Translations under genes and position numbers: made by a program | The notes under the pieces: generated by a model | What the model was told of the DNA's origin: nothing | What the model saw: the letters and a program-made list of their open reading frames with translations, nothing else | The model's database searches: none | From: DATGEP01 sp035310125 | GTDB lineage: Bacteria > Chloroflexota > Ktedonobacteria > Ktedonobacterales > JADMIN01 | Direction: 5' to 3' | Assembly: GCA_035310125.1 (NCBI GenBank) | Contig: DATGEP010000228.1 | Span: 22,896 to 86,895, forward strand | Length of the DNA stretch: 64,000 bases | Shown here: positions 1 to 9,243 of the stretch, piece after piece | Position numbering within the stretch: the first letter of the stretch is position 1 | Layout of the letters: the number at the start of each line of letters is the position of its first letter

Positions 1-403
1 AGACCCACTTGAAGCTCCACCCCATGCGCTGCCTGAAGGCTTCCAGCTTGGTGAGTGGCGCCCGGGAGATCGCGACGAAGCTCGCATCGCGGTGGCTCAG
101 ATGCACGGTTGTGCCGTTGAAGTTGTCTGCCCAGAAGGAGCAATGCACGCAGCCTTCATCCCAGCTTGGGTCGAACATGAAGTGGTAGATGATGAGCTGC
201 TGTCTTCCCGCGAACAGGTCTGACAAGGTCTCTTTGCCGGATGGCCCCTCAAAGACATATTCTTTGTCAACGCGCTCCCAGGGCAGATCGCGCCGCGCCT
301 GGCTCAATTGGTCCCGCAGGCGCGTGAATTCTTTCTCTTTGACCAGGAGCTGTTTGCGCGCCTCTAGCCACGCATCTCGCGAGACAACGTCGTGGTTCTC
401 CAT
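1..403 (-). CDS. DUF899 thioredoxin-like protein (3' end outside window)
   Basis: Reading leftward from an ATG at 403, the protein begins with a Val-Ser-Arg-x-x-Trp-Leu-x-Ala-Arg-Lys stretch. It continues with a Glu-Phe-Thr-Arg-Leu-Arg-Asp block, then YVFEGPSGKETL, IIYHFMFDPSWDEGC and CSFWADNFNG. These are the hallmark segments of the DUF899 family, whose members have a thioredoxin-like fold. The exact biochemical role of the family is not settled; a thiol-disulfide or redox role is inferred from the fold. The start is fixed by GGGAGG seven nucleotides upstream. The gene runs off the left edge after about 134 codons, so roughly the last third is not visible. Confidence 0.85.
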   Translation of the reverse strand, partial: MENHDVVSRDAWLEARKQLLVKEKEFTRLRDQLSQARRDLPWERVDKEYVFEGPSGKETLSDLFAGRQQLIIYHFMFDPSWDEGCVHCSFWADNFNGTTVHLSHRDASFVAISRAPLTKLEAFRQRMGWSFKWV

Positions 404-748
404 GCTGGGACCTCCCATTCACAGCGAGTATTATCCAATCATGTTGCCGATGTGCGCTAGCTTGACTGTTTCCGGCCTGAGCAGTAACTAGTCGCGCACA
501 TTATTCCACCGATTAGTTGAATATAGCGCGGGCTTTAGCTGTTGTCAAGGTTAGCCCGCGTTTCGCAGGGGCTTTCCATACTGGCCAATCACAACGGCGG
601 GAGATCGCTTCGCCAACCAAGACAAGAATACCCACTCCTCGGACCTCGGAAGGTGAGGAGAGGGCAAAGATCGCTGCTCCGGCTTTCGCTCAAGAGCAAG
701 CCGCGCTGTGGACGGAGCCTACGCTACGGCGGGAATCCTCGCCGCGCT
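404..748. other. gene-free stretch with one strong hairpin
   Basis: No open frame here resembles a protein family, and codon use is not gene-like. The only clear structure is an inverted repeat with arms CGCGGGCT (527-534) and AGCCCGCG (553-560), a perfect 8-bp stem with an 18-nt loop. It lies about 190 nt beyond the stop of the degraded gene on the minus strand and could be its old terminator. There is no T-run. Confidence 0.5.
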
Positions 749-1195
749 CTACTGATCCGTTGCCGGTGGTGTGAATATCGGTTTCGTATCGGGCGTCACC
801 ACTACCACGTCGCCGTGCGAGCTGTTGCGTCCGCCCGTCACCGAGATGCCTCCAGCCACTGTGTCGAGCGCCTCGTCGAAGACACTCCCGCTCGGCGCGT
901 TCGCCGAGACCAATGCTGGGAAGGCGGGTCCGCCCGAGAAGGAGGTAGACATGTAATCGCCAACCATATGTCCCTGGTTGGTATTCGACAGCCAGGACAG
1001 CGACATCGGTCCAGCCAGCTGCTGGCTCGCCGACCAAGTGGCACCGCCGTCTGCCGAGGAGATGAAGCCGACATCGAGCTGGCAGGTGGCCGCCGTGCAG
1101 TTTGCCGACGGATAGAAGTAGTACACCAGCCCCGGGTGTATCCCAGTGCCGGAGGTGGCTTTGTCCACGGCAAGGCCGGGGATGAAGTGGTCCAC
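749..1195 (-). pseudogene. C-terminal remnant of a sialidase/BNR-repeat secreted protein
   Basis: The minus-strand frame gives about 148 residues that read like the end of a secreted sialidase-superfamily (BNR/Asp-box) protein: DHFIPGLAVDKATSG, LVYYFYPSANCTAATCQLDV, an Asp-box-like SSADGGATWSAS, then GPMSLSWL and GDYMSTSFSG. The frame can be followed upstream only about 16 more codons before a stop, with no signal peptide, ATG or ribosome site. Full members of this family are several times longer. What remains is therefore a 5'-truncated gene whose reading frame has not yet collapsed. The GTG at 1193-1195 is just the first possible start in the fragment. A short expressed protein cannot be excluded but is unlikely. 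Confidence 0.7.
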
Positions 1196-1389
1196 CCCGC
1201 TGCCTTCGATGGCATCCGCTGGCTGCCGCGTGCGGACTCGCTACAACGCATGCCGCATCAGCTCATCCATTTTATGCGCAAGCGCACGACAGCCACTAGC
1301 CGAATGTGACGTGTAGTGTTACCATGGCGCGGAGTGCGAGCGCCCGCGCATTGGGGGCGAGCGAGAGACGCGGCGGGAGGGCCTATTTC

Positions 1390-2094
1390 GTGGAGCAGCT
1401 CTTTTCCAATCTCATATCGCTGATGAGCAGCGTACCGCTGCCGCTCGTCTTCCTGATCGTCGCGGTTTGGGTCGGTGCCGAGAGCGCGGGTATCGGCGTA
1501 CCCATCGAGCCGATGATGCTCTTCGCCGGCTCACTGGCGGCCCAGAGCAAGAACCCGATTGTGGAAGTGGCATTCTTCATCGTGTGCACCGCGCTAGGAT
1601 GCCTCGTCTTCGCCAGCATCGCGTATGAGATCGGCAAGCGGGTCGGGACGACGGCTATCACAAAGGTCGGTCGCTTCATCGGGCTGAACAAGACGCGAGC
1701 GGATCACATCGAGCTCTGGCTGCGGCATCGCGGCGGCCTGGGCGTCTTCATCGCGCGCGAGACGCCAATGGTGCGCACCTTCGGTTCTTACATGATGGGC
1801 GCGGCGGACATTCCGCCTACCACCTTCGCCCTGAGCACCTTCGGGGGATCGCTCGTCTACTGCGGTATCTGGATCGTCCTGGGCAACATCCTCGGCGCGA
1901 ACTACACGCAGGCGCTCGGCTATCTCGGCAAGATCGGCACGCCAGGTATCCTCATCGCCGTGGGCGTCGTGCTTGCCGTGATGGTGCTCCATCACTTCGC
2001 GGGGCGCTTCGGCTTCCACCGCATCAAGCGTCACTACCTGCGCCACGGTCCCAAACCCCTCGCTGCCTCAGCCTCCGCCAGCACCGGCGCCTAA
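1390..2094 (+). CDS. DedA/VTT-domain membrane protein
   Basis: This is a polytopic membrane protein of about 234 residues. It has the DedA-family pattern: an N-terminal hydrophobic segment followed by an acidic-Gly-Pro-Glu region (VGAESAGIGVPIEP), and a central FIARETPMVRTFGSYMMGA block matching the conserved F-x-R-x-x-P-x-x-R motif. Three more hydrophobic segments follow. Family members act as membrane transporters or scramblase-like proteins; lipid-carrier recycling (undecaprenyl phosphate) is known for some. I chose the GTG at 1390 because GGGAGGG sits eight nucleotides upstream and the protein then starts just before the first membrane helix. An upstream GTG at 1306 and ATG at 1324 would add a non-conserved, Ala/Arg-rich tail. 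The next gene is convergent. Confidence 0.8.
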   Translation: MEQLFSNLISLMSSVPLPLVFLIVAVWVGAESAGIGVPIEPMMLFAGSLAAQSKNPIVEVAFFIVCTALGCLVFASIAYEIGKRVGTTAITKVGRFIGLNKTRADHIELWLRHRGGLGVFIARETPMVRTFGSYMMGAADIPPTTFALSTFGGSLVYCGIWIVLGNILGANYTQALGYLGKIGTPGILIAVGVVLAVMVLHHFAGRFGFHRIKRHYLRHGPKPLAASASASTGA

Positions 2095-2126
2095 TCAGCA
2101 GGAGCTGTACCGCGTCGTCGCTGCTC

Positions 2127-3632
2127 CTATGCCGCGTTTTCGCCTTCGGTGAGCGCCATGCCAGGATGCGCGTTGCCGCGCAGCGACGAGGCCACCGCAG
2201 CAAGCACAGAGATACCCGCCATCAGCCAGAACGAGAGGTGCAGCCCGTTCATGAACGAGGTCAGCACGCTATCTGGCACACCCGCCGTAACGCCCGCAAA
2301 AATCTGGAACATGACCGACTTGGGCAGCGTACTCGCGACGATTGCCAGCGCGAACGCGATACTAAAAACGCCGCCCGTATTCATCAGCATCGTGCGTGTA
2401 CCCGCCGCGATGCCGCGCTGATTCGGACGCACGCTCGCCATGATGGCGCTGGTATTGGGGGAGTTGAAGATCCCAGAGCCAGCGCCCATGATGAACATCA
2501 CCAACGCCGTGTACCAGTACGGCGTATGCAAGCCCACCACCGCCATGCCGGCCAGTCCAACCGCTGTGATCAACAGACCAAGAGAAGAGAGCAGCCGCGA
2601 GCCGTGGTGATCCGAGAGCCAGCCGGAGATCGGCGACATGATGAGCATACCGATGGCAAGCGGCGTCAGCATGATGCCCGCCGTCAGCGCGTCCTTCTGC
2701 TCCGGCCCCTGAAAATAGAAGACGAAGAGGAAGGTTACGGCGAGCCGCGCCAGCGCGTTCAAGAAGGAGCTGAGGTTGCCCATCGCGAACAGGCGGTCAC
2801 GAAAAAGGGTGAGATCCAGCAGCGGCTGCTTCACGCGCAGCTCGACGACGATGAAGATCGGGAACACAACAAGAGCGGCTATGAATCCGCCGATGACCAT
2901 CGGATCGGTCCAGCCCTGAATGCCACCGACCGTCAGCGCGATCAGCAAACCCGTGACCGAGACAAGATAGGTCAGCATACCTGGCACATCGAAGTGTTGA
3001 TGCCGCTCAAGCACCACTTGCTCGCGCAGGTTAATCCAGGCCCATAGCGTGCCGACGAGCGAGAACGGTATGTTAAACCAGAACACCCATTGCCAGCCGA
3101 AAAACGTCAGCCAGCCTCCGAGAATGGTGCCCAGGATGGTGCCCACCGCCGCGACAATCATGTTTGTGCCGAGCGCCAGCCCAAGCTGGCGCCTGGGGAA
3201 GGCGTCCGTAACGATGGCCGAGCTGTTCGCCATCATGAACGCGCCTGCCGCGCCCTGCACGATACGTATCACGACAAGCTGCCCGCCCGTCGTCGCGAAG
3301 CCTGCCGCCAGCGAGGTGATGCCGAAGACCGCCGAGCCAAGGACATACAAGTTCTTCCGCCCAAGCATATCCGCCAGCCGTCCGGCCGTCAGCACCAGCA
3401 CCGTTTGCGCGAGCATGTACGAGAGTAGCACCCAGACAAGGGTAATGAGATCCGTATGCAGCTCACGCAGCAGCACCGGCAGCGCGATAATCAGCGTGCC
3501 AGCATTGAGCGTCGCCAGCAGCGTGCCCAGGCTGGTGCATGACAGCGCGAGCCATTTATAACTGCCATCGGTCTCTCCCGCTCTCGCGCGCAGGACACCG
3601 CGCGCCCTAACGCCCATGATGCTTCGTCTCAT
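2127..3632 (-). CDS. MFS drug-resistance transporter, DHA2 (EmrB/QacA) type
   Basis: The protein has about 501 residues and roughly 14 hydrophobic segments, the usual size for DHA2 proton-driven exporters. The motif A loop is GRLADMLGRKNLYVLG. Motif C appears as GTILGTILGGWLTFFGWQWVFW, split here by its Pro-less glycine pattern. An ISGWLSDHHGSR loop sits in the second half. The likely role is export of hydrophobic compounds or drugs; the substrate cannot be told. The start at 3632 is supported by GGGAG eight nucleotides upstream. A start at 3671 would add 13 residues with no ribosome site, and an ATG at 3617 is a weaker option. The gene is convergent with DedA, 32 nt apart. No TetR- or MarR-type regulator adjoins it. 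Confidence 0.88.
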   Translation of the reverse strand: MRRSIMGVRARGVLRARAGETDGSYKWLALSCTSLGTLLATLNAGTLIIALPVLLRELHTDLITLVWVLLSYMLAQTVLVLTAGRLADMLGRKNLYVLGSAVFGITSLAAGFATTGGQLVVIRIVQGAAGAFMMANSSAIVTDAFPRRQLGLALGTNMIVAAVGTILGTILGGWLTFFGWQWVFWFNIPFSLVGTLWAWINLREQVVLERHQHFDVPGMLTYLVSVTGLLIALTVGGIQGWTDPMVIGGFIAALVVFPIFIVVELRVKQPLLDLTLFRDRLFAMGNLSSFLNALARLAVTFLFVFYFQGPEQKDALTAGIMLTPLAIGMLIMSPISGWLSDHHGSRLLSSLGLLITAVGLAGMAVVGLHTPYWYTALVMFIMGAGSGIFNSPNTSAIMASVRPNQRGIAAGTRTMLMNTGGVFSIAFALAIVASTLPKSVMFQIFAGVTAGVPDSVLTSFMNGLHLSFWLMAGISVLAAVASSLRGNAHPGMALTEGENAA

Positions 3633-3912
3633 CTCCTGCTCTCCCGAATTCTTGAAATTGCCTGTTCTCAATCCGCGCCTTACGTCGGTACAGCAAGGGA
3701 AACGATCAGGTTGGCGCCAAACATTAACGTTTACGGAAAGGCTACTGGGGTATAGTATCGCTCAGTGATCGGGCTGTCAAGTGTATTGCGCGCTTCCATC
3801 CACACATGATACCGTTTCAAGCAACGCGGTACTCCTTCTCTTCTGTCAAGCGAACATCTCCCTCTCAGCGGCGCGGCGCGGGGCCGCGATGTTTCGACGA
3901 GGAGCGCACACC

Positions 3913-5361
3913 GTGACTGATAGGGCATCACGCGACGCGCATTCCTGGATTGCTGACTCCGGCAATGATGACGACGGCAGCTTCACGCTGGAAAGCGGTG
4001 GCCGCGCGTTCGATCAGCGCCTTCCCATGCGTCAAAAGCTGGTGCGTGGTGGGCTGGCTGGCGTCGTCGTGGTGTTTGCCGCGTTCTTCATGTTGGGTGG
4101 ACCCGATGCGGCGGGCGCGTTCATGCGGACGCTGCGCCAACCGCCTGTGGGGCAACTCTACGCCGCGCACTCGCTCCACTCGCCGTTAGCGGTGCTGCCG
4201 GCTCCTGGCGCCCGCGCCACTACTCCCGACGTTCGCATCAGCCCCGCCGCCGGCAATCGGGGCGATGCCTATGCGTGCTGGGCCGAGCGGAGCCCAGCGA
4301 CAAACGGCGCTACGCACACAGATGGCGCGCTGCGTTTCGCCGTCCTCACCACCATCAAGGCGCAATGGAAGCAGCTCAAGCCGCCGGTGGCAGCCGGCAC
4401 GCGTTGCACCCTCGCAGCCGACACTCTGCGCGAAGCCTGGCTCACGCTGGCCACATATGTGTCCACGCCCTCCGAGAACGCGTGCGCGCTCCCGGAACTC
4501 TTCCTGAGCCGTACCAGCGGCGTCGCGTGGGTGCGTGTGCCCTGGCCGGACCAGTGGATCTCCGCCTGCAACGTGACGCTCGCGCTCACCGACGGCCACC
4601 TCTACATCACCGCCGACGATCCACTTCTGCTCCGTAACAGCTACGAAGTCGGCGCGCCGGAGCGCGTCATGACAACGGCCGACGCTGGCAAAACCTGGCA
4701 GGTGGCGGACGTGGGGCTACCGTTCGGATCGAGCGTAGACCTGGTGGGGCTGCGACCGGGCGGTCATTTGCTGGCGGCGACCACCGACCCATCGCCCCCG
4801 GCCACCGGAACGCTCTGGGAAAGCTCCACGAACGGCGCCGGTTGGTACTCCCTGGGCCAGCTTCCCGGCGCGGCGCCAATCGTTGCCGTCTCCGCCGATC
4901 CCGCAACGACCGACCATGGCGGTTGGGGACGCCTGTATGTGGTTGCGCAGACATTGACTAACGGCATCCCCAATGGATTGGATTCACCACTGGTGGAGAC
5001 TGGCTTTCCTGGCGAGACATGGACACCCTTGTCGCTGCCCGCGCCAATCGCGGGCAATGACGACTCGTTCGTGAATGAGATCGAAGCCGCTATCGTCGGG
5101 CCGGGCGGCGCTCTGGCGGTGCTGCGTGTGGCGCCCACCTCGACCCTGAACACCGTCGCGCCCGCAAACTACGTCTGGGTGTGGAGTCCCGCGCGACACG
5201 TCTGGACTGAGGCGTCCTTTATCATTCCCGCGAATACCATCATGCAGGGCACGGCCCGCGACGGCGGCCAGATGCGCATCTGGATGACGCAGCTTACGAT
5301 GGGAATACCGATCTCGGTCACCATTCGCGTCTTCACCCTCACGGCAATGGGCGCGGGCTAG
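3913..5361 (+). CDS. membrane-anchored secreted protein with BNR/propeller-like repeats
   Basis: The product has about 482 residues. A basic, polar N-terminus of about 40 residues is followed by a single hydrophobic helix (LAGVVVVFAAFFML) and then a long extracellular region. That region contains repeated Asp-box-like segments, such as TTADAGKTWQVADVGLPFG and STNGAGWYSLGQLPG, and a late VWSPARHVWTEASF. Spacing and composition fit a sialidase/photosystem-assembly-type beta-propeller of unknown ligand. No catalytic sialidase arginine triad can be assigned. The start is the GTG at 3913, eight nucleotides after GAGGAG; the ATG at 3889 lacks such a site. A weak TATAGT box lies at 3751-3756. Several neighbours in this window are secreted propeller-like proteins too. 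Confidence 0.7.
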   Translation: MTDRASRDAHSWIADSGNDDDGSFTLESGGRAFDQRLPMRQKLVRGGLAGVVVVFAAFFMLGGPDAAGAFMRTLRQPPVGQLYAAHSLHSPLAVLPAPGARATTPDVRISPAAGNRGDAYACWAERSPATNGATHTDGALRFAVLTTIKAQWKQLKPPVAAGTRCTLAADTLREAWLTLATYVSTPSENACALPELFLSRTSGVAWVRVPWPDQWISACNVTLALTDGHLYITADDPLLLRNSYEVGAPERVMTTADAGKTWQVADVGLPFGSSVDLVGLRPGGHLLAATTDPSPPATGTLWESSTNGAGWYSLGQLPGAAPIVAVSADPATTDHGGWGRLYVVAQTLTNGIPNGLDSPLVETGFPGETWTPLSLPAPIAGNDDSFVNEIEAAIVGPGGALAVLRVAPTSTLNTVAPANYVWVWSPARHVWTEASFIIPANTIMQGTARDGGQMRIWMTQLTMGIPISVTIRVFTLTAMGAG

Positions 5362-5603
5362 CGAGCATCTCCACACGCACCATAGAGCTCGCGGTTCCAT
5401 CGCGTATGGGATCAACCCAGGCAGACGCGGCTTTGTAGCAGTGTCCGGCAGACGCGCACCGACCCGCACGATGGAACATTACGTTTGCCGCATGTGGGCC
5501 ATCGTGCCTGGCGATGTAGTATAGTGGCGAAGATTGTGTAGACACTTGTGGGTGGTTGCGATAGCACTCCTGCATACGAATCCATAAAGCGAGGCGGACA
5601 GCG

Positions 5604-6908
5604 ATGACGGCGCCGATGATGGAACAAGCGAGCGAGCGGGATGAGACACGCACATATGATGTACTGGTAGTCGGTGGCGGGCCTGCCGGACTCAGCGCGG
5701 CGGAGACCGCCGCTAAAAGTGGGGCGCGGGTCGCCGTGCTGGAGCGCCAGAAGGAAATCGGGTATCCCGTTCATACGAGCGGCGGAAGCTGGGTCAGTGA
5801 TATGGTCGCGTTGGGCATCCCCTCCGACCTGTACTATCCGATTCGCCGCGTCACCTTCCTCTCGCCACGACGACAGGCGCATTTCGAGTACGTCGAACCC
5901 GTCTGCTGTGTCCTGGACGTGCGCGGCGTCTACCAGCACGTCGCCGGGCGCGCCGTGGCCGCTGGCGCCGAAATTCACCCAAACTCCCCGGTGGAGCGCC
6001 CCATTATAGAGGATGGCCGCGTCGTTGGCGTCATCGCGAAGGATCATCGCAATCGCGCTGGCGAATGGCGCGCGCCCGTCGTGATAGACGCTAGCGGCTT
6101 CTCCTGCACGCTCTCCACGCGCACCGGCCTGCACGAAGGCTACAAACGCTATGGCTATGGCGCAGAATATGACCTCTTCGCCCCAAACTATGATCCCGAC
6201 AGCCTGTACCTGATTATGGGCAGCCAGGTAGCTCCCTCCGGCTACGCCTGGGCCTTCCCACGCGGCAAGGGACGGGTGCGTCTCGGCGTCGGCGTGATCC
6301 GCCCGGATGTGGACGCCGACGCGCGCGAATATCTGGATTCTTTCGCGCAGCGGCTCCCGTCGCTGGCTCCGGCTTTCGCGGGCGCCAGCCCCATCGAGTA
6401 CCATACTGGCTTGTTTCCCTCAGAGGGCGTCGTGAAACGCTTCGTGGCGGACGGGCTGATCGCCACAGGTGACGCCGCCGGTCACGGCTCGACCCTGGTT
6501 GGTGAGGGCATCCGCTTCGCCATGTACAGCGGGCGGATGGCTGGAACGACCGCGGCGGAGGCTGTGCGCGCGGGCGATTGCTCCGCGCCTTTCCTGGAGC
6601 GCTACGAACGCGAGTGGCGCGCCCGCTTTGGCCGCGAGATGGACATCTCCTATATCGTCAATCAGCGCATTGCTGGCTGGAGCGACGAGCGCTGGGACGA
6701 GAGCATGAGCTGGCTGCAGCGCCTTACTCCAACCCAGGCGGCGGAGCTGCTACGGGGTGACTTTAGCGTTGGCCTCTTTCTCGGGGTGCTCCGGCGCAAT
6801 CCGGTGCTCCTGCGTACCGGCACGCGCAAGTTCTTCGATCTGGCGTTCCAGCGACTGGGGCGTTCGGCTCCCGTCACCGAGGCCGACGTGGCGAATTCAG
6901 GCGCGTAA
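5604..6908 (+). CDS. geranylgeranyl-reductase-family FAD oxidoreductase
   Basis: This is a 434-residue flavoprotein. The N-terminal dinucleotide-binding motif is VLVVGGGPAGLSAAETA (residues about 21-37), followed by the acidic VLERQKEIG strand end. The second FAD motif is GLIATGDAAGHGSTLVGEGI, near residue 295. The layout matches the geranylgeranyl reductase/FixC-like branch of p-hydroxybenzoate-hydroxylase-fold enzymes, which saturate isoprenoid chains or act as electron-transfer oxidoreductases. The true substrate is unknown; isoprenoid side-chain (menaquinone or lipid) reduction is a reasonable guess. The ATG follows a GAGGCGG stretch. A TATAGT box at 5520-5525 could be its promoter. The next gene begins 3 nt after its stop, so the two are almost surely co-translated. 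Confidence 0.8.
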   Translation: MTAPMMEQASERDETRTYDVLVVGGGPAGLSAAETAAKSGARVAVLERQKEIGYPVHTSGGSWVSDMVALGIPSDLYYPIRRVTFLSPRRQAHFEYVEPVCCVLDVRGVYQHVAGRAVAAGAEIHPNSPVERPIIEDGRVVGVIAKDHRNRAGEWRAPVVIDASGFSCTLSTRTGLHEGYKRYGYGAEYDLFAPNYDPDSLYLIMGSQVAPSGYAWAFPRGKGRVRLGVGVIRPDVDADAREYLDSFAQRLPSLAPAFAGASPIEYHTGLFPSEGVVKRFVADGLIATGDAAGHGSTLVGEGIRFAMYSGRMAGTTAAEAVRAGDCSAPFLERYEREWRARFGREMDISYIVNQRIAGWSDERWDESMSWLQRLTPTQAAELLRGDFSVGLFLGVLRRNPVLLRTGTRKFFDLAFQRLGRSAPVTEADVANSGA

Positions 6909-6911
6909 CGC

Positions 6912-9041
6912 ATGAGCCTACCTACCCTCGCGCTCGATCCCGCCACGCTTGGCGACCTGGATGCCGACCTCGCGCGCGAGTGGCTGGTGACGAACGGCCT
7001 GGGCGGCTACGCGATGGGCAGCGTCTGCGGCGCCACGACACGGTCATATCACGGCCTCCTCGTCGCGGCGGTGCGTCCCCCCGTGGATCGCGCGGTGCTC
7101 ATCACCAAAGTGGATGAGACGGTCACGCTGCCTGATGCGTCCCGTGTCGAGCTCGGCACCAACGAATACGCGGGCGGCGCCATCGCGCCGCATGGCTTCG
7201 CGCGCCTGGAGGGCTTCGCGCTGGTAGGTAGCATCCCCCGCTGGACATTTCGCCTGAGCGACGGCATAGCGCTGGAGAAATCCGTCTGGATGGCACACGG
7301 GTACAATGCGACCTTCGTGCGCTATCGCTACGTGGCGGCTGCGCACATGGACTCGATACAACTGACCCTGACTCCGTTCTGCCTGGACCGCGACCATCAC
7401 GGCGTCACCCAGGGCGCGCTGGACTGGCGTTTCCTCGTAGACACCGAGGCCGCCGCCTGCACCATCCGCGCGTTCACGGGCGCCCTTCCGTATCGGATCA
7501 TCGCGGGTCCGGCGGCGCGATTCACGGCGACCGGCGAGTGGCACTGGCACGTCTTCCATCGCGCCGAGCACGAGCGCGGGCTGCCCGACACCGAGGATGT
7601 CTACCAGCCAGGCACCTTCACGATCACGCTCGCACCTGGGCAAACAGCGAGCCTGCTGCTGAGCGCCGGCACGAGCTTGCCGCCGGAGCTGGCGGGCATC
7701 GGCGGTGAGCGGCACGAAGCAACCGTCGCGGACGCATACGAGCGCGAGCAGGCGCGCTGCGCCGATCTCCTGAGCCGGGCAGGCGCGCGCGTCGTGGTGG
7801 ACGCGATGGCCGCGCGGCTCACCCTCGCCGCCGATCAGTTCCTTGTGGCGCGCCCTGTCCCAACGGCGCTGCCCGCGCCCACGGAGCCACAATCCCTGCT
7901 ATCTGGGATTAGCCGCGAAGCCTCATCTGTCTCTGCCGCTTCAGCTCGCGATGATTCCATCACCGTCATCGCCGGATATCCCTGGTTCACCGATTGGGGC
8001 CGCGACACAATGATCGCGCTGCCCGGGCTCACCCTGACGACAGGACGCCACGCAGACGCACGTGGGCTGCTGCGCACCTTCGCTCGCTATATCAGCCAGG
8101 GTATGCTGCCCAACCGGTTCCCGGATGGCGGCGCGGCACCCGAATACAACACCGTGGACGCGACCCTCTGGTACTTCGTCGCCATCGGCCGCTATTTGGA
8201 CGCGACCGGAGACGAGGCGCTGCTGAGTGAGCTGTTCCCCTCGCTTGCGGATATCATCGCGTGGCATCTGCGCGGCACTCGCTTCGGCATCGGCGTAGAC
8301 CCGGCGGACGGCCTCCTGCGGGCGGGAGCGTCCGGCGTGCAGCTCACCTGGATGGACGCCAAAGTTGACGATTGGGTGGTCACGCCTCGACGCGGCAAGC
8401 CCGTCGAGATCAACGCGCTCTGGTACGCCGCGTTGAGTCGCATGGCAGCGTGGGCGCGCCGCCTGGGCGCGGAAGCCGGCCCATACGATGCGGCACTCGC
8501 CGCCGTGGAGCGCTCATATTGGGTGCGCTTCTGGTACGAGGCTGGCGGCTACCTCTATGATGTCGTAGATGTCGAGGGGCAGCCTGGCACGGTGGACTCG
8601 TCGTTCCGACCCAACCAGCTCTTCGCCCTCTCGCTCGCCCACCCGCTCGTCCCGCTGGATAAGGCACAACAGATCCTCACGCGAATCGAGGGGCGGCTAT
8701 TGACGCCAATGGGGCTCCGCACGCTGGCCCCCGACGATCCGCGTTACATCGGCATCTACACCGGCGACCAGCGATCCCGCGATGCGGCGTACCATCAGGG
8801 CACGGTCTGGCCCTGGCTGCTAGGCGCCTATGCCGATGCCCTCTTAGCGCTCTATGGAGCCGCGGCGCATGCGCGTATTCGGGCGCTGCTGCCACCCTTC
8901 GAGGCGCACTTGCGCACAGCCGGCATCGGGACTATCAGCGAAATCGCCTGCGCCAACCCGCCGTTCGCGCCCTGCGGCTGCATCGCGCAAGCATGGAGCG
9001 TTGCCGAGCTGCTACGCATGCTCGCGCTGCTGGATAACTAG
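6912..9041 (+). CDS. amylo-alpha-1,6-glucosidase / glycogen debranching enzyme (GDE N + C domains)
   Basis: The protein has 709 residues. The N-terminal beta-sandwich (about 15-290) begins with EWLVTNGLGGYAMGS and TRSYHGLLVAA, both typical of bacterial GDE_N domains. A linker follows, then an (alpha/alpha)6 barrel (about 350-700). The barrel carries the catalytic-cleft signature GYPWFTDWGRDTMIALPGL, the PNRFPDGGAAPEYNTVDATLW segment, and the late SRDAAYHQGTVWPWLLGAY block. The expected reaction is hydrolysis of alpha-1,6 branch glucose in glycogen or limit dextrin in the cytoplasm. It starts 3 nt after the FAD reductase stop with only a weak ribosome site, so translation is probably coupled. 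A second, differently built debranching enzyme lies at 57575 and a GH15 enzyme at 29508. Confidence 0.9.
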   Translation: MSLPTLALDPATLGDLDADLAREWLVTNGLGGYAMGSVCGATTRSYHGLLVAAVRPPVDRAVLITKVDETVTLPDASRVELGTNEYAGGAIAPHGFARLEGFALVGSIPRWTFRLSDGIALEKSVWMAHGYNATFVRYRYVAAAHMDSIQLTLTPFCLDRDHHGVTQGALDWRFLVDTEAAACTIRAFTGALPYRIIAGPAARFTATGEWHWHVFHRAEHERGLPDTEDVYQPGTFTITLAPGQTASLLLSAGTSLPPELAGIGGERHEATVADAYEREQARCADLLSRAGARVVVDAMAARLTLAADQFLVARPVPTALPAPTEPQSLLSGISREASSVSAASARDDSITVIAGYPWFTDWGRDTMIALPGLTLTTGRHADARGLLRTFARYISQGMLPNRFPDGGAAPEYNTVDATLWYFVAIGRYLDATGDEALLSELFPSLADIIAWHLRGTRFGIGVDPADGLLRAGASGVQLTWMDAKVDDWVVTPRRGKPVEINALWYAALSRMAAWARRLGAEAGPYDAALAAVERSYWVRFWYEAGGYLYDVVDVEGQPGTVDSSFRPNQLFALSLAHPLVPLDKAQQILTRIEGRLLTPMGLRTLAPDDPRYIGIYTGDQRSRDAAYHQGTVWPWLLGAYADALLALYGAAAHARIRALLPPFEAHLRTAGIGTISEIACANPPFAPCGCIAQAWSVAELLRMLALLDN

Positions 9042-9170
9042 CGCCAACCAGCATGACCGGCGCGCCGAAGCGGGAATGAGAGCGCTCAGCCACCACCACG
9101 TCCCGCCTGGCGGCATGCCATGAACCATCGCAAAAAATAACACTGCTATCTATGCTTGTGCGGTCTCAAC

Positions 9171-9179
9171 TGCTAAAAT
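9171..9179 (+). promoter_or_regulatory. candidate extended -10 promoter (TGCTAAAAT)
   Basis: TG-C-TAAAAT lies 65 nt before the lipoprotein start. No good -35 box is spaced correctly, which is acceptable for an extended -10. Confidence 0.4.
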
Positions 9180-9243
9180 GTGCCGGTCGCCGTATTGATG
9201 CGGCACATGCTTGTTGATTGCTTGCACGGAGGACTCATTCCAT

